From Ruminococcus sp. (GTDB lineage: Bacteria; Bacillota; Clostridia; Oscillospirales; Ruminococcaceae), in contig NZ_JAFUAG010000043.1 in assembly GCF_017464355.1 (NCBI RefSeq), forward strand, positions 1 through 35,148: a stretch of 35,148 nucleotides of DNA. Reading direction: 5' to 3'. The notes beneath the pieces were generated by a model. The model was not told where the DNA came from and ran no database searches. It saw only the letters and a list, made by a program, of their open reading frames with translations. Made by a program: the position numbers and the translations under genes. Shown one piece after another: positions 25,882 through 33,542 of the stretch; position 1 is the first letter of the stretch, and every line of letters begins with the position of its first letter.

Positions 25882-26127
25882 TCAGACAGTTGAATAGACC
25901 GTTTTGGCTGTAACACCCTGCAGTCTGCCTATCCTGCCTGCCAGGGTATTTATCTTGTCCTGGGGGGCATCGATGGCGATGCTTATGATGTTCACCTTTT
26001 TTATACGGTAGGGCACGCCCATTCTTCCGATGATAAATTCACCGAAATCATGGAGTATGGCGTTTATGCTTTCCACGGTACTGCTGTCCTCGATGATGAT
26101 AGAAATAACTGCTACTCTCGTCTGCAT
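25882..26127 (-). CDS. TM1266-family putative iron-only hydrogenase system regulator
   Basis: An 81-residue ACT/NikR-C-like small domain protein with the family opening TRVAVISIIIEDS and a central GEFIIGRMGVPYR, as in TM1266 of Thermotoga, which is found next to [FeFe]-hydrogenase genes. It has no DNA-binding segment of its own. The second ATG (26127) is preferred because AAAGGA lies nine bases upstream; the first ATG at 26133 is only three bases from it. Its own promoter overlaps a strong palindrome. Confidence 0.85.
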   Translation of the reverse strand: MQTRVAVISIIIEDSSTVESINAILHDFGEFIIGRMGVPYRIKKVNIISIAIDAPQDKINTLAGRIGRLQGVTAKTVYSTV

Positions 26128-26187
26128 AGTCATGCGTCCTTTCTATCGGTGTCAGCCACCGTGAATATATTTGATTTTCTACTTAAG

Positions 26188-26228
26188 ATTATACCATATA
26201 TATATTGGTTAGTCAAGCATAACCAATA
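26188..26228 (-). promoter_or_regulatory. Promoter with overlapping palindromic operator
   Basis: On the minus strand TTGACT (26216-26211) and TATAAT (26193-26188) are spaced by 17 bases. A perfect inverted repeat, TATTGGTTA at 26203-26211 and TAACCAATA at 26220-26228 with an 8-base centre, covers the -35 box. This is the layout of a repressor site blocking RNA polymerase. It controls the TM1266-like gene and possibly the whole downstream array. Confidence 0.8.
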
Positions 26229-26264
26229 CTTATGCAGTATACTTTCTGCATACATTTTTTGCAC

Positions 26265-26296
26265 AGAAAAAAGCGTGAGCAAAGGCGCTCACGCTT
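26265..26296 (-). terminator. Terminator after the histidine kinase gene
   Basis: AAGCGTGAGC (26271-26280) pairs perfectly with GCTCACGCTT (26287-26296); read on the minus strand it is followed by TTTTTTC. It lies 17 bases past the kinase stop codon. Confidence 0.9.
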
Positions 26297-26312
26297 GGCA
26301 TTTCATATTTTC

Positions 26313-27524
26313 CTACGGGCTGATAAGCTTTGCCACCTGGCTGTACAGCACAGCGGGTATGACGGGCTTTGCAATGTGGCCGTCCATGCCTGCATTTTTC
26401 GAGCGCTCTATATCCTCAGGGTAAGCATTGGCGCTCATGGCAATTATCTTCACGGTCTTTGCGTCCTGACGTTCAAGCTCCCGTATCTTCCGACAGGCTT
26501 CAATGCCGTCCATGACGGGCATTTTTATGTCCATGAGGATAAGGTCGTAATAGCCGTTCTCAGAGGCTATGAACTTTTTCAGCCCCTCAAATCCGTTGTT
26601 GACGGCGTCGGCTTCAAAGCCCACTCTTTTCAGCAGCTTTACCTCAAAAATGCGGTTTATGGAATGGTCATCTATGACGAGGGCACGCTTTCCCGAGAAA
26701 TGGTAGCTGCCCACAGGGTTCTTCCCCGCAACGGCGGTATCACCTGCGGGAACACAGTCTATCTCCACTGTAAAGGCGGTGCCCACCCCCAGCTGCGACT
26801 TTACCCGCATGGTGCCCCCCATGAGCTCGGTGAGGTTTTTTGCTATGGGCAGACCAAGCCCTGTTCCCTGTATATCTGCGGTGGCCGCAGTGCGTTCCTG
26901 CGTAAAGGGTGTGAACATATCCTTGATGAAATCCTCGCTCATGCCCACGCCGTTATCCTTTACCACAAATATGGTGCGCACCTTGCCGCTGCCCGACGCC
27001 AGCTGAGATACCGTCAGTTCCACCCGGCCCTTTTCGGGGGTGAATTTGGCAGCATTCGACAGCAGATTTAAAAATATCTGCCGCAGCCTTAATTTGTCCA
27101 CCACCAGCGTATCCGCCAGTATATCGTGGAACTCAAAACGGAAATCTATATTCTTCTGTTCCATAAGCGGTGTTATGATAGCGCTTATATTATCCGCCAG
27201 GTCTTCAAGGGCATAGGCCTCGGGATAGAGTATCACGCTGCCGCTTTCTATGCGTGCCATATCAAGGACATCGTTGAGTATCTCCAGCTGATATTCCGCG
27301 GACTCTCTTATCTGGCGGAAATATTCCTTTACTGCCCGCCCCTCGGACTCTTCCTCACCCAGCTTCGCCAGCCCTATGATAGAGTTCATGGGTGTGCGTA
27401 TCTCGTGGCTGGTATGAGACATGAATTCGCTGACAGCGGTATAGTTCCGCCTGGCCTTTGAAAGCTCGCCTTTCAGCCTGGCTATCTCGTGCTGTGCATC
27501 GAGGTATTCCTGTTCGGTATGCAT
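26313..27524 (-). CDS. Hybrid histidine kinase without a sensor domain
   Basis: A 403-residue cytosolic hybrid kinase. A short coiled coil (residues 5-30) leads directly into the HisKA domain with the phospho-accepting His40 in SHTSHEIRTPMN. The ATPase domain follows (N box LRQIFLNLLSNAAKF, G1 DNGVGM, G2 GTGLGLPIAKNL), then a receiver domain from about residue 285 with the phospho-Asp in ILMDIKMPVMDG and the conserved Lys in HIAKPV. There is no membrane segment, PAS or GAF domain and no output domain. The start is uncertain: MHTEQ (27524) is taken, but the frame extends to a TTG at 27593. A consensus promoter lies upstream. Confidence 0.9.
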   Translation of the reverse strand: MHTEQEYLDAQHEIARLKGELSKARRNYTAVSEFMSHTSHEIRTPMNSIIGLAKLGEEESEGRAVKEYFRQIRESAEYQLEILNDVLDMARIESGSVILYPEAYALEDLADNISAIITPLMEQKNIDFRFEFHDILADTLVVDKLRLRQIFLNLLSNAAKFTPEKGRVELTVSQLASGSGKVRTIFVVKDNGVGMSEDFIKDMFTPFTQERTAATADIQGTGLGLPIAKNLTELMGGTMRVKSQLGVGTAFTVEIDCVPAGDTAVAGKNPVGSYHFSGKRALVIDDHSINRIFEVKLLKRVGFEADAVNNGFEGLKKFIASENGYYDLILMDIKMPVMDGIEACRKIRELERQDAKTVKIIAMSANAYPEDIERSKNAGMDGHIAKPVIPAVLYSQVAKLISP

Positions 27525-27626
27525 ATTATTTACCCCCGTAGTCTGCATGGCAGACCGCTTTATTTGTTTATATTTCTCTTTATGGCAGGGCAAGCCTGCC
27601 TTCGTTATTTCCCTTTTGTACTGTAG

Positions 27627-27655
27627 ATTATATCACAAAATTGTGAATATGTCAA
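27627..27655 (-). promoter_or_regulatory. Histidine kinase promoter with palindromic spacer
   Basis: A perfect consensus on the minus strand: TTGACA (27655-27650), 17 bases, TATAAT (27632-27627). The spacer holds the inverted repeat TCACAA-AA-TTGTGA (27633-27646), well placed for a regulator binding between the two promoter boxes. Confidence 0.85.
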
Positions 27656-27671
27656 GAAGAGCCCGTGACCA

Positions 27672-27700
27672 TTGACTTTACTGCACCAATGTGGTATAAT
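27672..27700 (+). promoter_or_regulatory. MTA/SAH nucleosidase promoter
   Basis: TTGACT (27672-27677), 17 bases, TATAAT (27695-27700). It is divergent from the kinase promoter, with 16 bases between the two -35 boxes. Confidence 0.88.
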
Positions 27701-27735
27701 ATCATTGATATATAATTTCAATGAGGTGGTCTGCA

Positions 27736-28467
27736 ATGGCAATCATAGGAAGAAAATTTTTTACAGTAGGTGTCATAGGCGCCATGAAAGCTGAGATAGA
27801 CGCTTTGAAACCCCGTATAGAAAACTGCAAGACCCTTACACTCAGCGGCATAGAGTTCGTTTACGGCGATCTTTTCGGTATGCACGTGGTAGCTGCGGTA
27901 TGCGGCATAGGCAAGGTATTTGCGGCTATCTGTGCTGAGGCCATGATAGTTACTTTCCAGCCCGATGTCATCATAAATGCAGGTGTGGGCGGTTCGCTGA
28001 CGGACAAGCTGGAGATAGGCGGTGCAGGCATAGCTACTGCGGTAGTTCAGCATGATATGGACACCACCCCCCTGGGCGACCCCAAGGGACTTATCTCGGG
28101 CATAAACAAGGTATACTTCGACTGTGACAAGACCTGCGTGGAGCTGTTGGAGGAAGCAGCTGAGGAACACGGCATAAACCATGCCAAGGGTGTCATCGCT
28201 TCCGGTGACTGCTTTGTGAACAGCGCAGCCAAGCGCGATGAACTGCGCAAAGAGTTCAGCGCTATCGTCTGCGAAATGGAAAGCGGCGCCATAGGCCATG
28301 TGTGCTGCGTTAACGATGTGCCTTTCGGTGTGCTGAGGACTATCTCGGACAACGGCGATGAAAGCTCCCACAACGACTACTCAAAAAGTCTTGCCAAGGC
28401 GGCAGTTGCCGAACTGGAGATACTTGAGAGCTTCCTTGAAAAACTCGGCGCAAGGCACGGTAATTAA
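27736..28467 (+). CDS. mtnN: 5'-methylthioadenosine/S-adenosylhomocysteine nucleosidase
   Basis: MtnN cleaves MTA, SAH and 5'-deoxyadenosine to adenine plus the sugar. 5'-Deoxyadenosine is a by-product of radical SAM enzymes such as HydE. The 243-residue protein has the family features GVIGAMKAEID at the N-terminus, NAGVGGSL, the substrate-binding CEMESGAIGHVC and the catalytic aspartate in LRTISDNGDE. The ATG at 27736 is chosen for the GAGGTGG six bases ahead; an earlier ATG at 27721 would place that site inside the gene. It has its own promoter and terminator and is thus monocistronic. Confidence 0.93.
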   Translation: MAIIGRKFFTVGVIGAMKAEIDALKPRIENCKTLTLSGIEFVYGDLFGMHVVAAVCGIGKVFAAICAEAMIVTFQPDVIINAGVGGSLTDKLEIGGAGIATAVVQHDMDTTPLGDPKGLISGINKVYFDCDKTCVELLEEAAEEHGINHAKGVIASGDCFVNSAAKRDELRKEFSAIVCEMESGAIGHVCCVNDVPFGVLRTISDNGDESSHNDYSKSLAKAAVAELEILESFLEKLGARHGN

Positions 28468-28479
28468 AAGACAAAACAA

Positions 28480-28515
28480 AGCAGCGTTTTCATGCGGGAA
28501 ACGCTGCTGTTTTTA
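28480..28515. terminator. Bidirectional terminator between mtnN and the DUF4317 gene
   Basis: AGCAGCGTTT (28480-28489) pairs with AAACGCTGCT (28499-28508), followed by GTTTTTATT. The left flank is A-rich, so the hairpin can also stop the converging minus-strand transcript. Confidence 0.88.
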
Positions 28516-28529
28516 TTATCGGGCTTTTA

Positions 28530-29774
28530 TCAGAAGGGCGCTGCGCTGTCGTCGTCAGCGGTGTTCTCTGCGGTGATAGCTTCCTCGGGCTCCTCGTCAT
28601 TTATCATGACCATTTCGGGCGCCTGCTGACCCAGGGGCTTGTTAGCCACTGTTTTCATCTCCAGGCCGTTTATGGATATCTCGGGATCGTCCATGGCGAT
28701 GACCAGACATTTTCTGCCGCCTATCATCTGGGTCTTTACCTTGTCTATGCCGTCCTTGCCGATGTTTATGGTAACACTGGGCACCGATACCACCGTCTTC
28801 TTCTCCACCAGATTAACTGCGGTCAGAGGCTTGTTGTCAGTGGCCTGCTGAAAGACCTTGTCCAGATCCTTAAGATCCTTTTCGTCAATGCCTGCTTCCC
28901 AGAGGATACTGTTCAGCTTGTGAGCATCTATGGTAGCCACCTCGGTGTCGTTGGCGGTCTGGTCGATGAAAGTCTGTATCTTGTTGTTGACCTTTGACAT
29001 TACCTCGATGTCCAGCTTGTCCCCTGCCACATTGCCCAGTATAGAATAGAATACCTCTTTTTCGCTGGGGCCTGTCATGGTGAACTCACAGCCCAGCAGT
29101 TCCTCGATAACGGAGGTATTGGGCTTCTTGGCATTTTTTGTATAATACATTACCCCGTTGACATCGGGGGCACGGTCGTTGAACAGGGGGAAGAGGAAGC
29201 CGTCTGTAGGCATTTCAACTATCCTGTCCGAGCCCTCTTTCTTGGCAATGGCATTTTCTTCCTCATTGTAGATGAGGCCGTCGATACGCAGGTTTACAGG
29301 GCAGATAGCCACGATGATGAAATTGTAGTTCATATCCGAGTCATCATCTTCCAGCTCGTCCATTTTATTCTTTTTAAGTACCGAGTAGGTGCAGTGGGCA
29401 GCAAAAATGCTGTAGGTGGAAACATACTCCACTTTCTCAACTATAGTGCTGAGGAAGTTATCCACCACCTCATCGTCAGCCAGCTTGCTTTTCAGCACGC
29501 CCCATAAAAACTGCTGGGCGCCCCCCTCCAGTATAGCGTCCTTTGGGAAAGGATATTCCAGCAGGTTAGCACCTATCCTGCCGCTGAGTGTCTTCTTCAG
29601 CATGGCAAGTATCAGCTCGCTCTCGTCCTGGGGGATAATGTTGTACAGCTGGTTGGTCTTGCACTTGATATTTTTTTCAGCGTCCACAAAAGCTGTAACA
29701 ACGCGGTTTATGGTACACAGGTTGCTGTCCTCGGAAAAGTTCTTTTTGATCTCAGCGATCTCCTTTTTATTCAT
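28530..29774 (-). CDS. DUF4317 family protein
   Basis: A 414-residue soluble protein with the N-terminal signature of the DUF4317 family (MNKKEIAEIKKNF, then a conserved CTINRVVTAFVD). The family is common in Clostridia and has no known function. The C-terminal third carries a domain with IDAHKLNSILWEAGI and an acidic tail. GGAGGA seven bases ahead of the ATG supports the start. It has its own promoter, and a terminator-like hairpin lies in its leader. No signal peptide or membrane segment is seen. Confidence 0.85.
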   Translation of the reverse strand: MNKKEIAEIKKNFSEDSNLCTINRVVTAFVDAEKNIKCKTNQLYNIIPQDESELILAMLKKTLSGRIGANLLEYPFPKDAILEGGAQQFLWGVLKSKLADDEVVDNFLSTIVEKVEYVSTYSIFAAHCTYSVLKKNKMDELEDDDSDMNYNFIIVAICPVNLRIDGLIYNEEENAIAKKEGSDRIVEMPTDGFLFPLFNDRAPDVNGVMYYTKNAKKPNTSVIEELLGCEFTMTGPSEKEVFYSILGNVAGDKLDIEVMSKVNNKIQTFIDQTANDTEVATIDAHKLNSILWEAGIDEKDLKDLDKVFQQATDNKPLTAVNLVEKKTVVSVPSVTINIGKDGIDKVKTQMIGGRKCLVIAMDDPEISINGLEMKTVANKPLGQQAPEMVMINDEEPEEAITAENTADDDSAAPF

Positions 29775-29812
29775 GCTATGTCCTCCGTTCGGTATCTTTA
29801 TGATCTAAGAGA

Positions 29813-29840
29813 AAAGAGGGCCGCCACGCAGCAGCCCTCT
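29813..29840 (-). terminator. Terminator-like hairpin in the DUF4317 leader
   Basis: On the minus strand AGAGGGC pairs with GCCCTCT around a roughly 11-nt loop (inside 29840-29815) and is followed by TTTTCTCTT. It lies downstream of the promoter at 29897-29925 and 38 bases before the DUF4317 start, so it could be an attenuator as well as the end of the rqcP transcript. Confidence 0.75.
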
Positions 29841-29896
29841 TTCCTATAATTTCTCGCCGTCCAAAAATCATCGCCCAATGATTTCCGCCGATAATT

Positions 29897-29925
29897 AATA
29901 TACCACATTTTCGCAGATTTGTCAA
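29897..29925 (-). promoter_or_regulatory. Promoter upstream of the DUF4317 gene
   Basis: On the minus strand TTGACA (29925-29920), 17 bases, TATATT (29902-29897). The transcript would begin near 29890 with a leader of about 115 bases containing two hairpins (one formed by AAATCAT/ATGATTT near 29863-29881, then the terminator-like one). Confidence 0.8.
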
Positions 29926-29952
29926 GGGGTAAAAGAGAAATTTTTCAGACTA

Positions 29953-30201
29953 TTATCCCTGGGAGATGACCTCGTAGTTGTCAGCGGCATTTTCCTTGGT
30001 GGCATATTCGGTGACATTCAACACCTTTACCGTCAGGGGTCTTTGCCCCAGACCTATCTCGATAACGTCCCCCACCTTGACATCGTAGGAAGCCCTGGCG
30101 GCCTTGCCGTTAACGATTATCCTGCCCTCATCGCAGGCCTCGTTCGCCACGGTGCGGCGCTTGATGAGTCTTGTTACCTTTAAATATTTATCTAATCTCA
30201 T
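29953..30201 (-). CDS. rqcP: S4-domain RNA-binding protein, RqcP-like
   Basis: RqcP (YabO) binds the 50S subunit with RqcH and helps C-terminal alanine tailing during rescue of stalled ribosomes. The 82-residue protein is almost entirely an S4 domain: MRLDKYLKVTRLIKRRTVAN, then GRIIVNGKAA and the GDVIEI strand. Length and gene context (mazG and hup upstream on the same strand, as yabN-yabO in Bacillus) agree. GGAGGATAT lies just before the ATG. Confidence 0.9.
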   Translation of the reverse strand: MRLDKYLKVTRLIKRRTVANEACDEGRIIVNGKAARASYDVKVGDVIEIGLGQRPLTVKVLNVTEYATKENAADNYEVISQG

Positions 30202-30237
30202 ATATCCTCCGTTCTCTGCCGTATTACGGCATTGCTC

Positions 30238-30519
30238 TTATCTACAAATTATGACAGATACGGCTATTATCACAGCCTTGCAGGCAAGCCCCGCATAAAA
30301 GTTCCCGCCGGAAAGCCCCCGTGAAAAGGTGTTTATCAGCGAATTTGCCGGCACGCACAGCCACAGATCCCCGCTGTAATCGAATATGGCCGAAAGCATG
30401 AAGCAGTTGCGGGGTAAGGCAGCTTTTTTTCTGCCATGGGCTGAAAGGTGTAGCGCCAGCCCTGCCAGTGCTGTCTGTATCATCACAGGGCAGATATAGA
30501 AAAGTATCTTCTTATCCAC
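30238..30519 (-). CDS. Small membrane protein, unknown
   Basis: A 93-residue hydrophobic protein with two or three possible membrane helices (about residues 3-26, 50-65 and 74-92). The start is a GTG with GGGAGG six bases upstream, which is the best evidence that it is translated. It lies between hup and rqcP, where many Clostridia have no gene or a spore-coat gene such as yabP; this protein does not resemble YabP. It ends 36 bases before rqcP. Confidence 0.5.
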   Translation of the reverse strand: MDKKILFYICPVMIQTALAGLALHLSAHGRKKAALPRNCFMLSAIFDYSGDLWLCVPANSLINTFSRGLSGGNFYAGLACKAVIIAVSVIICR

Positions 30520-30550
30520 GATCCGCCTCCCTCAGTCTGCCTTACAGAAA

Positions 30551-30579
30551 TAATAAAGGCGGACAGATATCTGCCCGCC
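30551..30579 (-). terminator. Terminator after hup
   Basis: A near-perfect palindrome at 30558-30579 (GGCGG.CAGATATCTG.CCGCC) followed on the minus strand by TTTATTATTT. It separates the highly expressed hup from the genes below it. Confidence 0.82.
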
Positions 30580-30596
30580 AAAAGTTCAGTAATATA

Positions 30597-30875
30597 TTAC
30601 TTCTTGTCAACTACTGCCTTCAGAGCGCTGCCTGCCTTGAAAGCGGGTACCTTTCTTGCGGGAACTTCAACGGGAGCCTTGGTAACAGGGTTCATAGCTA
30701 CCTTAGCTGCTCTGTCTCTGACCTCAAAAGTACCGAAGCCAACGAGAGTTACCTTCTCGCCCTTCTCCAGTGCGTCAGTGATAGAATCCAGTACAGTTGC
30801 CAGAGCCTTGTCTGCTTCCTTCTTGGAATAGCCACCCTTCTCTGCAATAACGTTGATAAGTTCTGCCTTGTTCAT
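30597..30875 (-). CDS. hup: HU-family DNA-binding protein
   Basis: HU is the main nucleoid-associated protein that bends DNA as a dimer. The 92-residue protein has the full HU fold: MNKAELINVIAEKGGYSKKE, the core GFGTFEVRDRAA, the DNA-binding arm with NPVTKAPVEVPARKVPAFKAG, and the final helix LKAVVDKK. The ATG at 30875 has GGAGG nine bases upstream; a longer in-frame start adds an unrelated hydrophobic leader. Its codon use is noticeably more biased than its neighbours, as expected of a highly expressed gene. Confidence 0.97.
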   Translation of the reverse strand: MNKAELINVIAEKGGYSKKEADKALATVLDSITDALEKGEKVTLVGFGTFEVRDRAAKVAMNPVTKAPVEVPARKVPAFKAGSALKAVVDKK

Positions 30876-30946
30876 GATTAAAAACCTCCAAAAAATATTA
30901 TGCTTAACGAACAATTGCTTATTCATTAATTTCTAATGTTATCCTG

Positions 30947-31750
30947 TCAGAAAGAATACAGCTCCCCCGCTGTTTCCCTTGAGATATCCTCGCTCTTCTG
31001 CTCCAGCTCCTCAAACCTGTTAACGAAAGCATTGCAGCTGTCAGCCAGGCATTCCTCAGCGTCGCATTCAAGCCTTCTCGCCAGATTTGTACAAAGCATC
31101 AGCAGGCTGCCGATATCCTTTGAGGGGTCTTCCCCGTTCACATCGGCCTGCTGCACCTTTTTCAGCGCTGCACCGATCGCCGCATACATCTCCAGTTCAG
31201 TGCCGTCCTCTTCACTCTTGTTGAAATCGACACCTGCCCTGGCAGCACGCTTGCCCAGCTTCTGCGCCCTCATCAGTGCGGGGAAATTCCTGGGCACGCT
31301 CTTGAGCGTATCCGTATAGCTTTCCTGTCCCTTGGTCTCTTTCTTGATAGAGTCCCAGTTCTTCAGCACCTTGTCCACGGTATCAGCTTCGGTGTTCCCG
31401 AAAACGTGGGGGTGGCGGACTATAAGCTTCTGACAAAGTTCAGTGATGACATCTTCCAGCACGAAGCTGCCCCGTTCCTCTTCAAGCACCACATGAAAAA
31501 CGACCTGCAGAAGCACGTCGCCCAGTTCCTCACGAAGCATTTCGGGTGAGTCAAAGTCGATAGCCTCCATGACCTCATAGACCTCTTCAAGAAAGTCCTT
31601 CTTGATAGTGCTGTGGGTCTGCACCTTATCCCAGGGACAGCCTTTGTCCTTATCGCGCAGCACCGTCACCAGATCGACCAGGTCATCAATGCCGTAACGC
31701 TGCTTTTTCGGCAGCTCAGCTATCAGTTCATCGACCGACTTTTTCTTCAT
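30947..31750 (-). CDS. mazG: Nucleoside triphosphate pyrophosphohydrolase MazG
   Basis: MazG hydrolyses (d)NTPs, including damaged ones, to monophosphates. The 267-residue protein has two MazG-type helical domains: the first with CPWDKVQTH, the metal-binding EEVYEVMEAID and EELGDVLLQVVFH, and a second, degenerate copy ending in MLCTNLARRLECDAEECL. GAGGTGATGAA before the ATG supports the start. It is the first gene of the mazG-hup-rqcP block and has its own promoter. Confidence 0.95.
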   Translation of the reverse strand: MKKKSVDELIAELPKKQRYGIDDLVDLVTVLRDKDKGCPWDKVQTHSTIKKDFLEEVYEVMEAIDFDSPEMLREELGDVLLQVVFHVVLEEERGSFVLEDVITELCQKLIVRHPHVFGNTEADTVDKVLKNWDSIKKETKGQESYTDTLKSVPRNFPALMRAQKLGKRAARAGVDFNKSEEDGTELEMYAAIGAALKKVQQADVNGEDPSKDIGSLLMLCTNLARRLECDAEECLADSCNAFVNRFEELEQKSEDISRETAGELYSF

Positions 31751-31794
31751 TTCATCACCTCATTGACTGCACCTCTCAAAAAGGGTGCTTTAAT

Positions 31795-31823
31795 ATAATA
31801 CCTCAATTTCCGAAAAATTTCAA
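31795..31823 (-). promoter_or_regulatory. mazG promoter
   Basis: On the minus strand TTGAAA (31823-31818), 17 bases, TATTAT (31800-31795), about 45 bases from the mazG start. Confidence 0.72.
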
Positions 31824-32038
31824 GTGCTTTTTTCACTTTTTTTCAAAAAAAGGGCTTTTCCCGAGTTTTTCAGCATTTCGCACAATAATTACTAAAAAAT
31901 AACGTGTAATATGACCCGAGGTGCAGTTTTTCTGAACATTTTGCGCCTTTTGCGGCTTTTGTCGGATATCACAGAAAATACACATTTATATGTTATACTC
32001 TGCTTGATATATAATAGGCATTATGTCAATACTTTTTT
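31824..32038. other. AT-rich divergent intergenic region
   Basis: This stretch separates mazG from the plus-strand membrane genes. It contains A/T runs and possible -10 boxes for the plus strand (TATACT at 31994-31999, TATAAT at 32010-32015), but no convincing -35. I see no gene or RNA element. Confidence 0.45.
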
Positions 32039-32053
32039 AGAGGAGTGAAGTCC

Positions 32054-32626
32054 TTGCCCGAAGCAGAGAATAAAAACCGAAAGTCCTACGGCACCACTGC
32101 CTTTCGGGTAGCACTTGGAGGGATATGTGCGGCGGTGTGCCTGCTGCTCATGTTCTGCAGCTCGTTTTTCCCGGGACTGAGTTATGCCATACCTGTTTTT
32201 GCAGGGGTACTCATGGTAGTGATGATAGTTGAAACAGACAGCCGCTGGGCTTTAGCCACCTACTGTGCAGTGAGCTTGCTGTGCATATTCATCACCCCGA
32301 ATTTCGAGGCTTCCCTGCTTTTCATATTGTTCATGGGCTACTACCCTATACTGCAGTTCCGGCTGTCAAAGTCAAAGAACAAGCCACTGGTCTGGGGGGT
32401 GAAGCTGGGGGTATTCAACCTGGCGATGATCATATACTATAATCTGTTCAAGTTCATCTTCACCTCGGTGGATATGATGGAGGGCACCGAGTTTCTCGGG
32501 AAATATGCCCTGCCCCTGCTGTGGGCGGAGGCTCAGGTGTGTTTCCTGGTGTACGACAAATTCCTCACCATGGTGATAGATGTATATATAAAATGGTTCA
32601 GGAAAAAGATACTCAGAAGAAAATGA
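32054..32626 (+). CDS. Multi-pass membrane protein, unknown
   Basis: A 190-residue protein with about five membrane helices (near residues 16-35, 41-60, 66-95, 113-135 and 155-175) and basic ends (KNRKS at the start, WFRKKILRRK at the end). The overall pattern recalls small ECF-type substrate-binding membrane components, but I see no diagnostic motif. The start is taken as TTG at 32054 with AGAGGAG eight bases away; a GTG at 32045 would overlap that site. It is followed 30 bases later by a TVP38-type gene on the same strand. Confidence 0.7.
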   Translation: MPEAENKNRKSYGTTAFRVALGGICAAVCLLLMFCSSFFPGLSYAIPVFAGVLMVVMIVETDSRWALATYCAVSLLCIFITPNFEASLLFILFMGYYPILQFRLSKSKNKPLVWGVKLGVFNLAMIIYYNLFKFIFTSVDMMEGTEFLGKYALPLLWAEAQVCFLVYDKFLTMVIDVYIKWFRKKILRRK

Positions 32627-32656
32627 TACTGCAAAACGAAGGTGAGAAATTTAACA

Positions 32657-33445
32657 ATGAAAGACGCTGAAAAACACCTTGAAAATGATATAGCAATAAA
32701 CGAAGAAAAAAGCTCACATCATCTGCGTGACAGGATACGCCGCCGCAACAAGCGGACGGTGCAGATAGTTACATTTGTGGTCATACTGGCGCTGCTCATA
32801 GGCCTGACCGTCGCCAGCATACCCATTATAAAAGAACTGCGCACCCCCGAGGGCATGGACAAGCTCAAGCAGACCCTGGAAAGCAAGTACACAGGGGTGG
32901 AATCCATGCTGATATTCACCCTGATACAGGCGCTGCAGGTCATCATCGCCGTGATACCCCCTGTGCAGATAGTGGGCGGTGTGCTTTACGGCTGGTTCGT
33001 GGGCTGCCTGCTTTCCTTTGCGGGAACAGTGCTGGGCACCCTGGCCATCTTCCTGATGGTAAACCGTTTCGGCAGGCCGCTGGTGGAGGCTGTCATCGAT
33101 GAAAAGCTCCTGGGCAAGTACAAATTCTTACAGGACGAAAAAGAGCTTATCCGTGTGCTGGTGGTGCTTTACCTTATCCCGGGGATACCGAAAGATGTCA
33201 TCTCCTATATAGTACCCCTGACTAAAGTAAAGCGGCGGGATTTCTTCATGTATGTAATGCCCTGCCGACTGCCTGCCATACTCATGTCAACTGCCCTGGG
33301 CAGCAATGCCATGAACGGCAACTTCAAGATAGTAATTGCCCTCATAAGCACCGCCATGGTGCTGGGCATACTGGGATTTTTCTTTAAGGACATCGCAGTT
33401 GAAAAGCTGAACAAGCGCCGTGAGAAAAAACGCAGCGAGAAATAA
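32657..33445 (+). CDS. TVP38/TMEM64 family membrane protein
   Basis: A member of the VTT/DedA-related family of membrane proteins, some of which are lipid scramblase-like or needed for membrane homeostasis. The 262-residue protein has a charged N-terminal tail, a first helix at about residues 37-58, and then the VTT domain with PPVQIVGGVLYGWFVGCLLS, the conserved glycine and arginine of FGRPLVE, and the re-entrant-like segment YLIPGIPKDVISYIVP. The ATG at 32657 with GGTGAG ten bases upstream is preferred over a GTG at 32642. Confidence 0.88.
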   Translation: MKDAEKHLENDIAINEEKSSHHLRDRIRRRNKRTVQIVTFVVILALLIGLTVASIPIIKELRTPEGMDKLKQTLESKYTGVESMLIFTLIQALQVIIAVIPPVQIVGGVLYGWFVGCLLSFAGTVLGTLAIFLMVNRFGRPLVEAVIDEKLLGKYKFLQDEKELIRVLVVLYLIPGIPKDVISYIVPLTKVKRRDFFMYVMPCRLPAILMSTALGSNAMNGNFKIVIALISTAMVLGILGFFFKDIAVEKLNKRREKKRSEK

Positions 33446-33456
33446 CAAGCGGTCAG

Positions 33457-33486
33457 GCGGACGAAGAGATTCGTCCGCTTTTTTGC
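33457..33486 (+). terminator. Terminator after the TVP38-family gene
   Basis: GCGGACGAA (33457-33465) pairs with TTCGTCCGC (33470-33478) around a GAGA tetraloop, followed by TTTTTT. Confidence 0.93.
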
Positions 33487-33491
33487 AGGCA

Positions 33492-33524
33492 GAAAAATAT
33501 CCCGAAAGCCGCAGGACTTTCGGG
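33492..33524 (-). terminator. Terminator after the FMN-barrel gene
   Basis: CCCGAAAG (33501-33508) pairs with CTTTCGGG (33517-33524); on the minus strand it is followed by ATATTTTTC. It faces the plus-strand terminator just upstream. Confidence 0.88.
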
Positions 33525-33542
33525 ACAGATATCAGCTTATGC

